Source: Eutreptiella sp. 'Long Island Sound 2002'
Taxonomy: Eukaryota > Euglenozoa > Euglenophyceae > Eutreptiales > Eutreptiaceae
Assembly: GCA_964036045.1 (NCBI GenBank)
Contig: OZ038385.1
Span: 25,256,853-25,320,852, forward strand
Direction: 5' to 3'
Length of the DNA stretch: 64,000 nt
Shown: piece by piece, positions 42,802 through 54,425 of the stretch
How the letters are laid out: every line of letters starts with the position of its first letter
Numbering within the stretch: the first letter of the stretch is position 1
Made by a program: the position numbers and the translations under genes
Notes under the pieces: model-generated
The model's database searches: none
What the model was told of the DNA's origin: nothing
Seen by the model: only the letters and a program-made list of their open reading frames with translations

Positions 42802-43636
42802 ACTCCGAATTATCTGACGTTTGGACCTCCTCAAGTAGAGGAGATGGATCCTGTTGAATTCGGCGGTCACCTTCTGATAACGACGGTTATGTGGTATTTC
42901 GACACTCACCTCTTTCACCTGAAGCAGGATAAAACCTTCAAGCCTGCGTTTGTGTTCATTGATCATCAGCCGGATCTAGTGTGCAAGATCGCGTCCGTCG
43001 AGCTGGATTCTCGCATGTACCTTCTTGGTGTTACCTCCGACAATCTCTCCGATTGGGTCAACAGAGTGCAGACTCAGTTGAACCATGTATTGACACAAGA
43101 GTCGAAACTGCACGCGTCTGGTGATTGGGACCAGCAAGCCAACTGGGCAAACCGTGGTATTCCCCTTTGGGTTTGCGATGACAAGGTGGGTTATGAGGCG
43201 TTGTCGCTGAAGGAGGAAGAGACTGTTGAGAAAGGTCAAGCTGCAGAAGCACTGGCCCCTGCAAAGCGGAAGTCTACTGGTGGGGAACCAGCCTCCAAGA
43301 AGAAGAAGACTGCCTCCAAGCCTCAGGCAGCGAAGTCGGTTACCGCCGCAGAATCCGACAAGAGCGATGGGGATGAAGAGGAGGAGAGCGAGGAAGAAGA
43401 GGAGGAGGAAGCGCAGGTCTCCCAGGGCAAGGCAGCGAAGAAAGTGGCAGCGAAGCCGAGGTCCGAGGAAACCGGGGCCCGAGCTCCATTCAAGCAGCCA
43501 GCCTGTCAGTCCCAACCAAGAAGCGCGCCCGCAAAGCCACCTCCTAAGGGTAACATGTCCGTTGCTAAGGCTATGGGTTCTAAGATGCAAACTGTTCCGA
43601 AGAAAAAGTAATTTCTTCGCTTGTTCTGATATATTA

Positions 43637-43654
43637 TGCGCGAGGGCTCGCGCT
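43637..43654. repeat. T1 palindrome copy after gene 2
   Basis: TGCGCGAGGGCTCGCGCT, 26 bp past the TAA of gene 2. Confidence 0.85.
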
Positions 43655-43743
43655 ATGCATTCCTCTTCGACGACCTTTATGCTGTCACCCTGTGCGGCAC
43701 ATTTTTCTCAGTGATGCATTTTATTGCGCTGTTGTGTTGGTGT

Positions 43744-43763
43744 TTGCGCGAGGCCTCGCGCAA
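43744..43763. repeat. T1 palindrome copy near right end
   Basis: TTGCGCGAGGCCTCGCGCAA; 348 bp from the right terminus, compared with 196 bp for the leftmost copy at the other end. Confidence 0.95.
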
Positions 43764-44082
43764 AGAAGTGGTGCCAAAAAATGCTTCTTGTGGTGCTGCC
43801 TGCAACATGGTTTTCGAAAACTGGTTTTCCAAAAGATTGAAAGCTCACGGGTGTTTTTATTGCAAAGCATAAATGGTAGAGGAAACAAAAAGTCGTGGTT
43901 TTCCCAAAAAAGAAGTTCATTTTGGTGGAAATAAATCATTTTCCCGGGCAGTCGGTTTTGTTGAAAATAAAGGAAAATGGACCAGTTAATTGCTTTTCAC
44001 GGGATTTGTGGTTCTTGCGTTTTACGTCCCCCCCAAAAGGACTATTTTTTCGCAGTGCCGTGGAGAGGCAGTTTTGGGCGCA
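43764..44082 (+). other. T1 right subterminal noncoding region
   Basis: About 320 bp of AT-rich sequence, no gene. Confidence 0.5.
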
Positions 44083-44111
44083 TTTTGACCATGCAACTTG
44101 AGCCGCCTAAG
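44083..44111 (-). repeat. T1 right terminal inverted repeat
   Basis: 29 bp, reverse complement of 35030-35058; followed by TACAC. Confidence 0.95.
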
Positions 44112-44310
44112 TACACTGCAGCCCTTCATGCTTTGATCCTGATTGTCTTCTACTTGCTTATCTCTGGCTTTGGGATATCCTGGATTGGTTGTATTTCAGC
44201 AATAAAACATTTTCCTCATCAAAAACAAGCAGCAGGAAACCCTACACCAGCAGCAAGCGGCAGGAGAGGCACAACAAACACACAGTGTTGAAATCACTAA
44301 AAAACCTTCT
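44112..44310 (+). repeat. E2 5' LTR, right part
   Basis: Begins with the duplicated TACAC and ends AAAAAACCTTCT at the primer-binding site. Matches the end of the E5 LTR (10640-10838, minus). Confidence 0.85.
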
Positions 44311-44324
44311 GGTAGCAGAGGCAG
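44311..44324 (+). promoter_or_regulatory. E2 primer-binding site
   Basis: GGTAGCAGAGGCAG directly after the LTR; with the preceding T, TGGTAGCAG is complementary to the 3' end of initiator-Met tRNA (CTGCTACCA). Confidence 0.75.
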
Positions 44325-44410
44325 ACTGTCTCTGCGTACCGGCAGCACCCCCGTGCCGTACATCCAGTGCGCCGAGATCAGTCATATATAAGCAAGAAGG
44401 GCGAACGAAT

Positions 44411-46900
44411 ATGGACACCAAGAAAGAGGACACCGACGTGAGGACGGCGCCTGAGGCACCAGCAATGCCAGCACCTGGTGAACCTGGACCTGGACCTAGC
44501 GCTGTACCTTCGGAGCCCTTACATGGGCCAGTGGACGTGGCAGAGGATTCGATGGAAGGACTTCAGTCGGCCTTCCGGGCCCTCTCAGTCGAGGAGGTGG
44601 ACACCCATCCTGTGAAGAGAAAGAGAGAGAGCGAGAAGGATGCTGGAGAGAGCATAGCAGACGAAGGAGCAGACCAGGGGCACGACCTGACGAATGATCC
44701 TACCTTCGAAGGCGAACCAAACGCTTCTGGGCTCCACGCATCACCCTCCCCTATAACCACCACACTCCCAACTCCAGACCCAGCCGCTGCAACATCCACA
44801 GCCATAACCAACCCACCTATGGCTGAGGGCATAGGCCTTACTGGTATACCTACCTACCCTGCCTATGGTGTGAACCCACCTACCACTGCGTTTCCAGAGG
44901 CAACTACTACCAGTGAGCCGGTGACCTCCAGTTATGCGCCGCGATGGTATGCGGCTGACTATCACCATCCTCTACCCGCTACGGGAGCCTATGTGGATGT
45001 TCCTGGGTATGCAACCCTGAGTGGGTTGAGGAGAGGACCTGAGTCATGCGGGGGCAGGAGTAGAGGATCGGGGAGATCCTCCAACAGGTACCTGACGCGG
45101 TCGGAGATCAACGAGGTGCTCCGAGGAGCCACCTCTAAAATTGTTGGCGACCTCACTCAAGAGATTCGAGAGAAACTGGAGCCCCTGATACCGCCCCAAG
45201 CGTCACCTACCACGGTGGGAATGTCACCCCATCGAGTACAGGCCAACCACCTGGTGGCAGGGCTGACAAACACCCTGGGGAGCCTGAGGAGCCGACGGAT
45301 GCCGACCCCTGCAGCCATACCTAGAAGCCCTTTCGTGCCGAGGACGGCCCAGCCACCCTACAGTAACGTGGCGAATTCTACAAGAGCCGAGCTGGACCGG
45401 TTGGGGCTGACAGCCCCGAGGGCAATGGTTGACGTGGAGCCCTATGGCTCTAGTGATCTAGGCGGAGACCGCTCCGATGATGAGCCGCCGTCGATGACTT
45501 CTGCTTCGCCCTCGGAGGACGACGACCCAGAGGACCCCGAGAACCCAAGTGGGAAGAAGAAGAAGAAGAAGAGGAAGACCCGACGCCCTGAGGGACGCAG
45601 GTCTCAGGAGGCTAAGGCTATTGCCGCCTCCAAGATCGTGGTGAACCTGCCTGAGTTCACAGGCAAGGATCTCAGCGAGTTCGCTGAGAATTTTGGCCCG
45701 TTTCTCCGATTGACCGGCCAAACCCACGCTAGTGGACGGGTCAAGTGCGATCTGCTCCTGCAGTGTTGCAAGACCAAGTACCTGGAGAAGCAGGTCAGAC
45801 AGATCGTGACTAAGTCCGCCGCCTTTGCCGATGTGTTGGTTGCCTTGGAGAGGCAGTACCCGACCTATGAAACCGACCTCTCCATCAGGGCCGAGATCCA
45901 GAACCTGGCCGTGCTGCCCAACAACCCCAAACCTGGCAGGGTCTCTGAGCTATTGGCTGACCTGGATCACTGGGCTGGACGATAGACGCCCGGTTCCTAC
46001 AGCAGCGACGACCTGCTTTTCTGGTTGGTGGGTAAGCTCCCCCGGGAGCTGTGGGACGAGTGCCGTTCAACGGCAGAGTGCAAGGCTAGAGCCCTCCACT
46101 ACGAGGATCTATGTGTACTACTCCTGGAGCTGGCGCCGGAGAAAGAAAGCGACCAGCACCTGAACAACTACCGTCCTGGAGGTGGAGGCTCTGGAGGCCA
46201 TGGCAAAGGGTACCAAGGATCCAGACCTTGGCAGGGGACTACCCCCAAACACGCCCGTATCATGGAAGACGTCAAGGAGCTCTTCTTGTGTGATGCCAGA
46301 GACGAGCAGGGCCACCTGCAGCACGCCCATGACTGCGAGCAGCGAGACTGCTTCGTGGTCAAAGGGAAGCAGCAGGAGACCAACACCGGCGCCAAGAAGC
46401 AGCTGCCGGATCACTACAGGTGCACCATCACCTGTGCCTTCTGTGGAAAGAGGAAGCACTACGAGGATGAGTGCTACCACAAGCAGCGCCTGTCGGCGAA
46501 GCTGAAGGGTGAGGATCCTGGCAAAGGCTCTAGCAAAGGTGGAGGCAAAGGCAAAGGCAACGACTCCGGCAAGGGCAAGTCGAAAGGACGTGGACAAGGG
46601 CAGGACAAGAGTCAAGGTGGACGAGGAGGAGGCGCTAACCGCCAGCCAGACAAGGACAACAAGAACACGGACAAGAACGGAGGCAACCCCAACCCTAATC
46701 CAGGGGGGAACTCCGAGCCCTCTGGAGGGCAGTCTGGTCCTACCACACGCTCATAAACGCAGGCCCAGCGAGAACAAGGGGCCAAGCGGGAGCACGAAGG
46801 TGGTGATGACGGCAACGCTAAGAAGCGAAGCCGTTTAATGAGGATGGCCCGCAAATTGCGCAACAAGGGTTTCGAGGTCACCTGTCCCGTGGAGTTCTGA
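44411..46900 (+). pseudogene. gag: E2 gag: capsid and zinc knuckle, two nonsense codons
   Basis: ATG at 44411, 100 bp after the LTR. One frame to a stop at 46898-46900. Order: acidic Pro-rich N-terminus, Arg/Lys patch (KKKKKKRKTRR at about 45557-45590), a capsid-like helical region (about 45600-46150; NLPEFTGKDLSEFAENFGPF), and a CCHC knuckle CAFCGKRKHYEDEC at 46436-46477. A (GKG)n-rich basic stretch follows, then the Gag end. TAG at 45983 and TAA at 46754 interrupt it; the E3 protein has sense codons there, so these are inactivating. The final TGA at 46898, followed by CGG, lies where E3 has TAG-GGG and is more likely original. No frameshift. Confidence 0.8.
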
Positions 46901-46903
46901 CGG
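46898..46903 (+). promoter_or_regulatory. Gag/Pol stop codon of E2 in a leaky context
   Basis: TGA CGG between gag and protease in one continuous frame. Confidence 0.5.
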
Positions 46904-49900
46904 GGACGCTCCGGTGGCGCCCAGGACCTGGTGTTTTGGGTACGTATCCGACTAGGGGGACGTGATTACCTGGGGGTATTGGATACTGGCGCCACCATAT
47001 CTATAGTGGCCAAGAAAATTTTACCTTGTGGGAGCCTGAAGAACACCATGACCACCGCGGCTATACGAATGGGGGATGGACATGTGGTGGTACCTATGGG
47101 CTCCCGGACTATCGCCCATCGGTTCCATGTGATGGACACTGAGGCCTTCGACTTTGTATTGGGGGGTGACTTCTTCGTGCAGCACTCCCAGATACAATCC
47201 CTGACGCTGCAAGCGCCCTACCTCCTCTACGTGGACCAGGGCAGTGGCAGAGAGTCTGTGCCACTGGAGCAGTCGGAACATACCTCGAGCTACCTGAGGA
47301 TATCGAAGGAGGAGCCCTCGAACATGATGGCGGCCTCCAAAACTGAGGACTATCAACTATTGGGGGAAGTCCTAGACCCAGGTCTGAAGGATTCCGGTAA
47401 CTCTAGAGAAGACCTGAGTGTGGAGTTGTTCGCCAGCGACAAGCAGCATGTACTGGACCTTTACTGCAGCAAGGGGAAGAACTGCAGCTACAAATTTTAC
47501 TGGCCCTCTTTCGGGATGGCCTACGGGAACCCCAGGTTCAGTGAACTGGGGAAGGTCCTGACCAAGGTGGCCTTGGAACGTTCCCGTATGGTCCTGTGTT
47601 CCCCCGATTGGGGAGCCCATGGGGGCAACGAGTACTGGCGAAACCTCCTGGACAGGCTGACTATCAGCTCTGTTCGGTTACCTGATGAGGCCATCTACGT
47701 GCCTCTGGGGTGTAAGACGCCCATTGGGAAACCCGGATGGGGGAGTATGCTCAGCGTGGTGGACGAAGGTCTTACCTCCATCCCCTGGGAGGATCTGGAC
47801 CCGACTCTTGTCCAGGCTATACAACGAGAAAGCGATGGACTCGCCTTGGGTGACTTGAAGAATCGACTACGACCTCAAGATGCTATTGAGACTACACCCG
47901 GAGGAGATGAGTACGTCGTGACTAACACCCACGCCCCCAACTCTCCCTGCCATGTACCTGTTCCTGATGGAGTCTCTGAGTGTGGACTATCCGAGCTACC
48001 TAGCTCTATCCACTCGGATGACGAAACTGAGCACGACGCCTTCTTGGTGCAGACCTGTGTGGAGGAAGTGGAGAACGCCGAGTACGTCGCCCAACTGAAA
48101 CCCCTACTCTCCATGAGGGTGGAAGACCCCGTGGACGAAGAGCTAGGCCCTCGATCCAGGCTATGGGAGTATGTGGACTCCAAGAGGAAGTTGGTGGCGA
48201 AAAAGCTATGCTACGCTAAGCCTATCCGCAGCTCATGGCCACTGAAGCAAGGACGTATGGGAGATCTATCCCAATTGAAGGAGGACCTCGAACAGAAGAT
48301 CACCACCTGGCAACAGGAGGTAGATCTTAAGCTCATGAAGAGCGTGTGGGGCGCCCATGTGAGGACCCCAGTGGAGGACGACCCCTCGGAGGAATGTGTA
48401 TGTGAACCCCCTCGAGCGTGCCTATGTTGCCATCGTCCACCGGAGATGGTTGAACAAGACCTACTATATGCCTACCAAGGGTTGAAGGACACTACCAAGG
48501 GGGAAGAGTAGGTGGAGGATCACCTCCCGACGTCTATTACTCGGGAGGCAAGCAACTTACACTCTGACGAGGACATGGAGGACAGAATCAAGCTATTGGA
48601 CCCGCGGGTGCAGAAGCTTTTAAGGACCTATCTGGAGGTGTTCGGAGAACTACCCGCTCCAGCTTCATGTGACAAGCTGGTACAGATGGACCTCAAGCTG
48701 AAACCCGAGTTCGTGGGTCACAAGATCCGGAGGAGACCCTATCCAGCTCCTAAAGAGCAGGCCGACGAGATTGAGCCACAGATACAAGAATGTATCGACG
48801 CTGGCCTAGTCCTGGAGTACAAGGACGGAGACTACCCCCAACACTGCAGCCCCTCTTTCCTGGTGGCTAAACCTGGGTCTACAGCCAAACGCCTGTTAGT
48901 GGACTACGGAGAGCTGAACAAGAAAACGCTGAACCACTCAGGGTCCATTCCTAATATGGAGTCTACCCTTGAGAAGATAGCCTCCTGCCGCTACAAGACC
49001 AAGATGGACAAGAGGAGCGGATTCTGGCAAGTGGAACTGACGCCCAACGCTCAGGAGCTACTAGCCTTCATCACCCCTCAGGGGAGGCTGTTCAAATGGA
49101 AGGTCATGCCATTTGGCGTGGCCAACGCACCCGCTCTATTCCAAGAGCTGATGAACAAGATCTTGTCCATCCTACGAAGGAGACCTAAGGTGCAGGGCCT
49201 TATATCCCGTGGGGCCCAGATGGAAGCACACATCAACGATGTATGCCTCGGGACCAATACCCAGGAGGACCACCTAATCCTCTTGGGTGAGTTCTTTGCA
49301 GTCTGCCAAGAGAACCACACACGACTCAAGCTGAGGAAGTATGAGTTCATGCAGGAGACCATGCAGTACCTGGGGTTTGACGTTGGCTATGGGTGGTGGA
49401 CCCCAGCGGCCTCTAAGGCCAAACCCCTGATGGACGCTAAGGTACGACACGAAGACCCCAAGAAAGGACTTCATGATGTACGCAGTTTCATTGGGGCGTG
49501 CAACTTCTATCGCCGCCATATCAAAAATTTCACCTACACCAGCGCCATTCTGACGGACTTGATCAAGAAGAGTACTACTTGGCGCTCGGGCCCACAAGAG
49601 CAACAAGCGTTTGACGAGCTCAAAGACAAGGTGGCCAATGCTAAGTGCTTGGGCGTGCCTAGGGCACAAGGGGAGATTATCCTGGTGACCGACGCCAGCA
49701 ATGTGGGCGGTGGTGGAACGTTGTTCCAATGGCAAGCACTAGAGAAGGAGGAGTTCGACTCGGCCATTTCCCAACGGGGGACGGCAGGTCTCAACCGAGA
49801 TTGAACCCTCAAGCACAGCTACCCTGACGACAAGTGGGTCCTAGTACCTCTGGGCCACTGGGACTGGAAGTGGAACCAGGCCAGGGGAAACTACTCCACC

Positions 49901-51097
49901 TATGAGCAGGAATTGCTCGCGGGTATGCTAGTGCTATCCTCACAATCACGACTGTTGGGGAGTAACCCTGTGGTCTGGCTGTGCGACCAAGAGCCGGTCC
50001 GCACTTTCCAGAAGGGCCCCCCACCTGAGAAGGCCAAGCTACGGCGCTGGTGGACCCACCTCAGTCAACTACGGCTGACGGTACACCATATCCAGGGAGT
50101 GAAGAACGAGTGTGCAGACTACATCAGCCGCAACAACTTCGACGCCCTGATTGGTGCCCCGTCTGAAGCGCTGGCTAAGGAGGCGTTCAGCCGTATGAAC
50201 GTCCACTTGGACCTCAACATGACTATGATACGCCCCCTGGATGGACTCCAACAATCAGAGTACCTGAAGCAGTTTGGGGATATCTACAAGTGCCTGGAGA
50301 AACGCCTTGCACCCCTCCTGGTCAACCAAGATCAGTGGAAGAGGGACAAGAGCTACCTCTGGCACGAGGACCGCATCGTGGTACCTAGTGACAGAATCCC
50401 AGCGCTGCTGAAGTGGACCCATGAGTCCAGTGGTCATGTGGGTGTTGACCGTACCCTGAGGCTATTCAAGCAGTGGTTCCACACTACGTGGACTGACGAC
50501 CAACTGCGGAAAACCCTCCAGCCTATCGTGGACAAGTGCCCGTGCAGGTCCTGCAAACCAGGGGATATCAGGGACAGAGGTCTCTACTCGACCCTGCCCA
50601 TCCCTCACTGTGCTAACAGTGTACTATACGTGGACTACACGGAGATGCCGAAGTTCGGGGACTATGACTTCGCCCTCGTTGTAACCTGTGGGTTGACCAG
50701 GTTTACCAGGGTGTTCCCATGTACCAAGCACATTACCGGGGAGGAGACTATCAAGATACTCCTGGAGGAGTGGTTTTGTGTCTATGGGGCGCCCAAGGAG
50801 ATCAACTCCGATGAGGACGTACGCGTACGCTTAGATACCGGCTGGTACAAGAGGGTCCTGAGGTCCTTCAATGTCCAGGTGTCTACGGGGATCCCCTACT
50901 CGCACACGAGCAACCCCCTATGTGAGCGACAGATCCGTGTCCTCAAGGAGAATGTAAGGATATGGTGCAAAACTGAACGCACCAGACTCTGGGTGAGACT
51001 ACTCCCCGTCATATCCTTGATGATGAACTCCCAAGAGAGTTCAGCTACTGGCTACTCGCCCCATGAGCTATTCCTAGGGCGCCCGGCGTGGTTCCTA
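46901..51097 (+). pseudogene. pol: E2 pol, first part: protease, MT-like domain, RT, RNase H, integrase
   Basis: In frame with gag. Aspartic protease VLDTGATISIVA at about 46976-47011. A DIRS-MT-like segment at about 47417-47620 (VELFAS..., YGNPRFSELGKVL). RT at about 48700-49440 (LLVDYGELNKK, FGVANAP, HINDV at the YxDD position, with Asn for the first Asp). RNase H from 49675 (LVTDASNVGGGG). Integrase HHCC from about 50415 (ESSGHVGVDRT...CPCRSC) and core (YVDYTE, NSDEDVR, LCERQIRVLKEN). TAG at 48509 and TGA at 49802 break it. The protein is cut after GRPAWFL by E3 at 51098 and resumes at 62213. RT active-site Asn and the nonsense codons make E2 inactive. Confidence 0.85.
51093..51097 (+). 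repeat. E3 target-site duplication (left)
   Basis: TCCTA; the second copy is 62208-62212. Confidence 0.85.
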
Positions 51098-51823
51098 AGA
51101 AAGATGTCCTTGAATTATGCCCTAGGTCTTTTGATGTATTCCTGCAAGTTGGTTTTGTAGTGGAAAACCCCAAACCAAAGCAGCAAGTAGAGCAAGGACT
51201 GAATATGGATCGAATCAATGAAATCAATGATTAGTTTTGGGATCCAGTGTAACACAGAAGGGCTGCAGATAGACAAAGCAGGTATATGAACATAGATTCA
51301 ATCACAAATGAATAATGCAAAAGGTTTTATATGAAAATTGGTCAGACTCTAGCCTCAGAGGTTGTAATAGGCACTTCATGTGCACTCTTTTGGGTGAAAT
51401 GGTGCTGGTTAGGACTGAGGGGCATAGATGTCAGGACCACACAGAAAATGACTTGGCCAAGCAACTGAATTCAGAAACAGTTACAAAGTAGGACCACAAT
51501 AAGTGGTAGAATCAATTGAGTATAGGGGTCTTGGGGTGGGAGACCACTTAGGCTTAACCTCCAAGGCCCACAAGCATGGAATGCCTGATTTATTTTGGTA
51601 TGACCTCCATGAAGGAAGGTACCTCCGCTCAGTTGAGTGGTAGGGGTGAACTTCATGGGGGGGGCTAGGGTCACAACCCTAGTTACCTTGAGAAAGTGTA
51701 CTTTAGGCCACAAAAGAGAGATAAAAACACTTAAGTTTGTCTCAGCATCAACAAAGGGTTTTAAGGGGGGCTTAGCCTGGATCAAGCCCTCCAAGAAAGA
51801 CATGGCAGTGACTTTTTTTTACT
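51098..51823 (-). repeat. E3 3' LTR (726 bp)
   Basis: Minus orientation AGTAAAAAAAAGTCAC...GGACATCTTTCT. The ends are AG...CT, not TG...CA. Confidence 0.92.
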
Positions 51824-51830
51824 CCCCCCT
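51824..51830 (-). promoter_or_regulatory. E3 polypurine tract
   Basis: AGGGGGG on the minus strand, abutting the 3' LTR; E1 and E5 have AAGGGGGG at the same place. Confidence 0.75.
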
Positions 51831-52063
51831 GGAGTACTAGTTGATCAAGCTAGTAGGACCAAGGAAAAAGGCTCAAATATTCCCAAAATTACCCCCAAAA
51901 AAATGCATTAAACTTACCAAAAACATTCTCATCACTTCATAGAAGCCTATCACACTGTATGGACCCTTGAAAAACAGTGTAATGTACCGTGAATGATGTC
52001 CCTTCGAAGGGGCATTCCTCAAAAGTCGTCGGCGTGAGGCGAAAACTTTTGGAAAGAGTGTGG

Positions 52064-52139
52064 GGGCAGTGGGAATTGAACCCAGGACTCCCTGCCCAGA
52101 GCACATGTGTCTGTCCACTAGGGTACAGTCGAACGCTCT
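52064..52139 (-). other. tRNA-like segment in the E3 3' region
   Basis: On the minus strand CCCTAGTGGACAG, then GGGAGTCCTGGGTTCAATTC. D-arm and T-arm/B-box-like blocks resemble those in the E2-type LTR. The T-stem pairing is imperfect. Confidence 0.4.
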
Positions 52140-53202
52140 AATGCGGACGGTTATCGCCGTATAAACAGCGTTTCAGTAAACGTCCTGACCAAGGGCCAGG
52201 GCGGAGCAATACTCCCAATGGAGGACACAAACCCCCAGGAGCTGAAAAAAATAGAAAATGGAACCAGCAGGGAGTGATTCCTGCGGTTTTGCGGAAGGGG
52301 CTGCGATTTAGCAAGTGAAATCGTTGAAAATCGACGAAACCACGCGGGAAATCGTCATTTTTACACATAACTTAAAGTCGCAGACAAGCGCAAACGAAGC
52401 GGACGCCAAGAAAAGGGTTGCGCAAGCGAAAACGGCTTTTGGAAAAGAAGGTATGAGCCGTAGTTTTTAAAGTTTTAAAGAAAATTTTTGCACAGTTGCA
52501 TCAAAATTTTTATAAACTTCAGAGTAAAGTATTCAAAATCAGCCCGCACCACAGAGCAGTTCAACAACCCGTCTCTCAGGTATGTCTGTGTCACTTCACA
52601 CTCACGCATTGCGTTCGTGTTGGTTGTTCCGTCAAAACGTTAGGGTTGTCAACGCTGTGCTCGTTGGGGGGTCGGGTGTTCATCTCTCGTGCTCTGCACA
52701 GGCGAAAGCAGGAATGAAAGGTATGTGATGCGGATGGAGCGCGCAGCGCGCACGTAGGGTTAGAATATGCGCTGTGCTCGCGATGCATGTGCCTAATCTA
52801 GGCATCCACACGCTGTATCGCTTCACCTGTATCCCTAATCCACCCTTGTTTCCTTCTTCACAGGTAAGCGCTTGTACGTGTGCGGCCGTAGCGTTCAAGT
52901 TGAGTTGCTTAAAACGCTTAGGTTTGTTTTGTGTTCGTTTCAATGCGGCATTCGCACGATGCATGGTGAGTAAGGTAGGTCAGCCCAGGAGGAGCTCAGC
53001 TCCTGGTTGAGTCTGTGGTTACGCCTCCCTTCCCTGCATGCACATGATGCATTAAAGGGTAGGCCACGCAAATTGCGCACGGTAAACCTTGTTTGGGTTA
53101 CCCAGAGGCTCCTCGGTACGTTCTTTATGAGAACCCGAGGAGTTTCTTAAAGCTTGCTTGCTTGACAGGGGTAGCTGCACCTGCAGCGTGTTTGCGAACA
53201 GC

Positions 53203-53235
53203 GTATTATAGGTCACACTGAGAAGGGTATAATAC
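53203..53235 (-). other. Conserved TATAATAC inverted repeat (E3 copy)
   Basis: GTATTATA and TATAATAC arms with a 17-nt loop. Confidence 0.45.
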
Positions 53236-54425
53236 CTGGAGTGTGGCTTGGTTCCACAGTCGCAAACGCCCCTTCATCTGCCTCTTTTGTACAGGTGGGA
53301 GAGGTTAGGGTGATTGGTGCACGCAGCAGCTGCCTTCGGCGGCTACCATTTTTCTGCCCCAGCAAAACAGGGGCGCTGATCACATATCAAATCACTGTGC
53401 CTCAGCCAGGAGTGGCGAGGACAGTCCGACTTCAACGACATCTGCGCTGTGCAACGAGAGCACCCCTTCCCTCCAAGCCCTAGCAGGGGAAACGCGTTGT
53501 GGCGTCCCCTGTTAGGCCACAGCTGCTTAGGAGCGCTGTGTTCTCTTGTCCTTTTCACAGGAGGGTCGTTAGGACCCATGAGAACTTCACCTCCGCAACG
53601 CCAAGTAGAGTGTGCGTGTAGGAGTGGTAGTCCTGAGTGGGGGCTAGAGCCAGTTGCCCAGTGCTCGCCCACCAGGATGGTGCCACTGTAGGGTGTGTAG
53701 GACCTGTAGGGGGCGTGTCACTGTCCCACCCTTTTCCTGCAATTTTAGCTGGGCTGGTGGGCTGTGACAGTGGTTAGGTTAGTGTTTTTGGCCACATAGC
53801 AAACAGGCGTTTTGCATGCCTTCATAGCTTTTGGCCACCCCTCCCTGTAGTAGTCAGGTAGGTAGGGAAAACAATACCTGGACTAACACTCTGGGTATTC
53901 CCCCAAGGCTTTGCGCCAGCACAGAAATTGGGCGCATAGGGGAGGGGAGACCCGGGGCGTACCCCGTGGCATCAATAAGCCAACCCTCCGGGTTTAGCAA
54001 GGGCGCAGACTTGGGTATAATTAGGACACCACTTCTGCGGCTTGCTCTCAGGACCTTAGGACTAGCACACTCACACCTACGTTATGGCAGGTAAGGGTAA
54101 GGTAAACCCTGTAAGGAAGGGTAGAACCCCATGGGTCTGGACCAGTCAGGGGTCCTAACTGTGGGCTCGCTTGTCCCCAAGGAGGGAAGACACACCTTGT
54201 CTCATAACACCTTGCTTGTCATTCCCCCCTGGTGTAGAAAGCCACCGTTCTTCGTTGGCTCACCAAGGTCATTACATTAGGGCAGTACCCATGCAACCCA
54301 TGGTCAACAAGGCAAACACTCGCTGGGTGACTGCCATCTTGATAAGCGGTCACCTGGCTCACGCTGGAAACCATAGGCATGGGTCTGCAGGGCACAAACA
54401 GGGTCAGTAGACTGACACAGGGTAG

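Larger units (their letters stand above)
40825..43611 (+). pseudogene. T1 gene 2: ParB/DGQHR-like protein, five exons, two in-frame stops
   Basis: ATG at 40825. Exons 40825-41155, 41229-41590, 41662-41959, 42034-42734, 42802-43611; all introns are GT-AG and 67-75 bp, and the joins keep one frame (2502 nt, 834 codons). Two in-frame stops, TGA at 41462 and TAA at 42114, break an otherwise consistent protein. At the exon 1/2 join the protein reads LYVVLWEDN then GDYWCVSGQHSVEAVAKI, which resembles the DGQHR/ParB-like nuclease motif. The middle is globular with no family recognised. The C-terminal 130 residues are Lys-rich, then Asp/Glu-rich (about 18 acidic residues near 43372-43412), then basic, as in nuclear proteins. 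Introns 1, 2 and 4 each contain the 20-bp palindrome near their centre; intron 3 does not. The stops could be damage or uncorrected bases. Confidence 0.6.
35030..44111 (+). mobile_element. T1: 9082-bp DNA transposon with two spliced genes and palindromic motifs
   Basis: Bounded by 29-bp perfect terminal inverted repeats starting CTTAGGCGGCTCAAGTTGCA and by a 5-bp TACAC target duplication within the E2 LTR. Contains gene 1 (35918-37904), nested R1 (38104-40785) and gene 2 (40825-43611), both genes on the plus strand. Without R1 and its TTAT duplication the element is about 6.4 kb. Ten copies of the GCGCGAGGCCTCGCGC-type palindrome lie outside R1. Terminal sequence and gene set do not match a superfamily that I can name with confidence. 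Confidence 0.85.
51831..54425 (-). other. E3 long 3' noncoding region
   Basis: 2.6 kb between pol and the polypurine tract. The pol-proximal part (54425 to about 53000) matches E1, E2 and E5. The rest includes a tRNA-like segment and unassigned sequence. A short conserved frame segment (GPNDPPVKRTREHSAPKQLW near 53575-53515, minus) exists but is not open in all elements. Confidence 0.6.
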
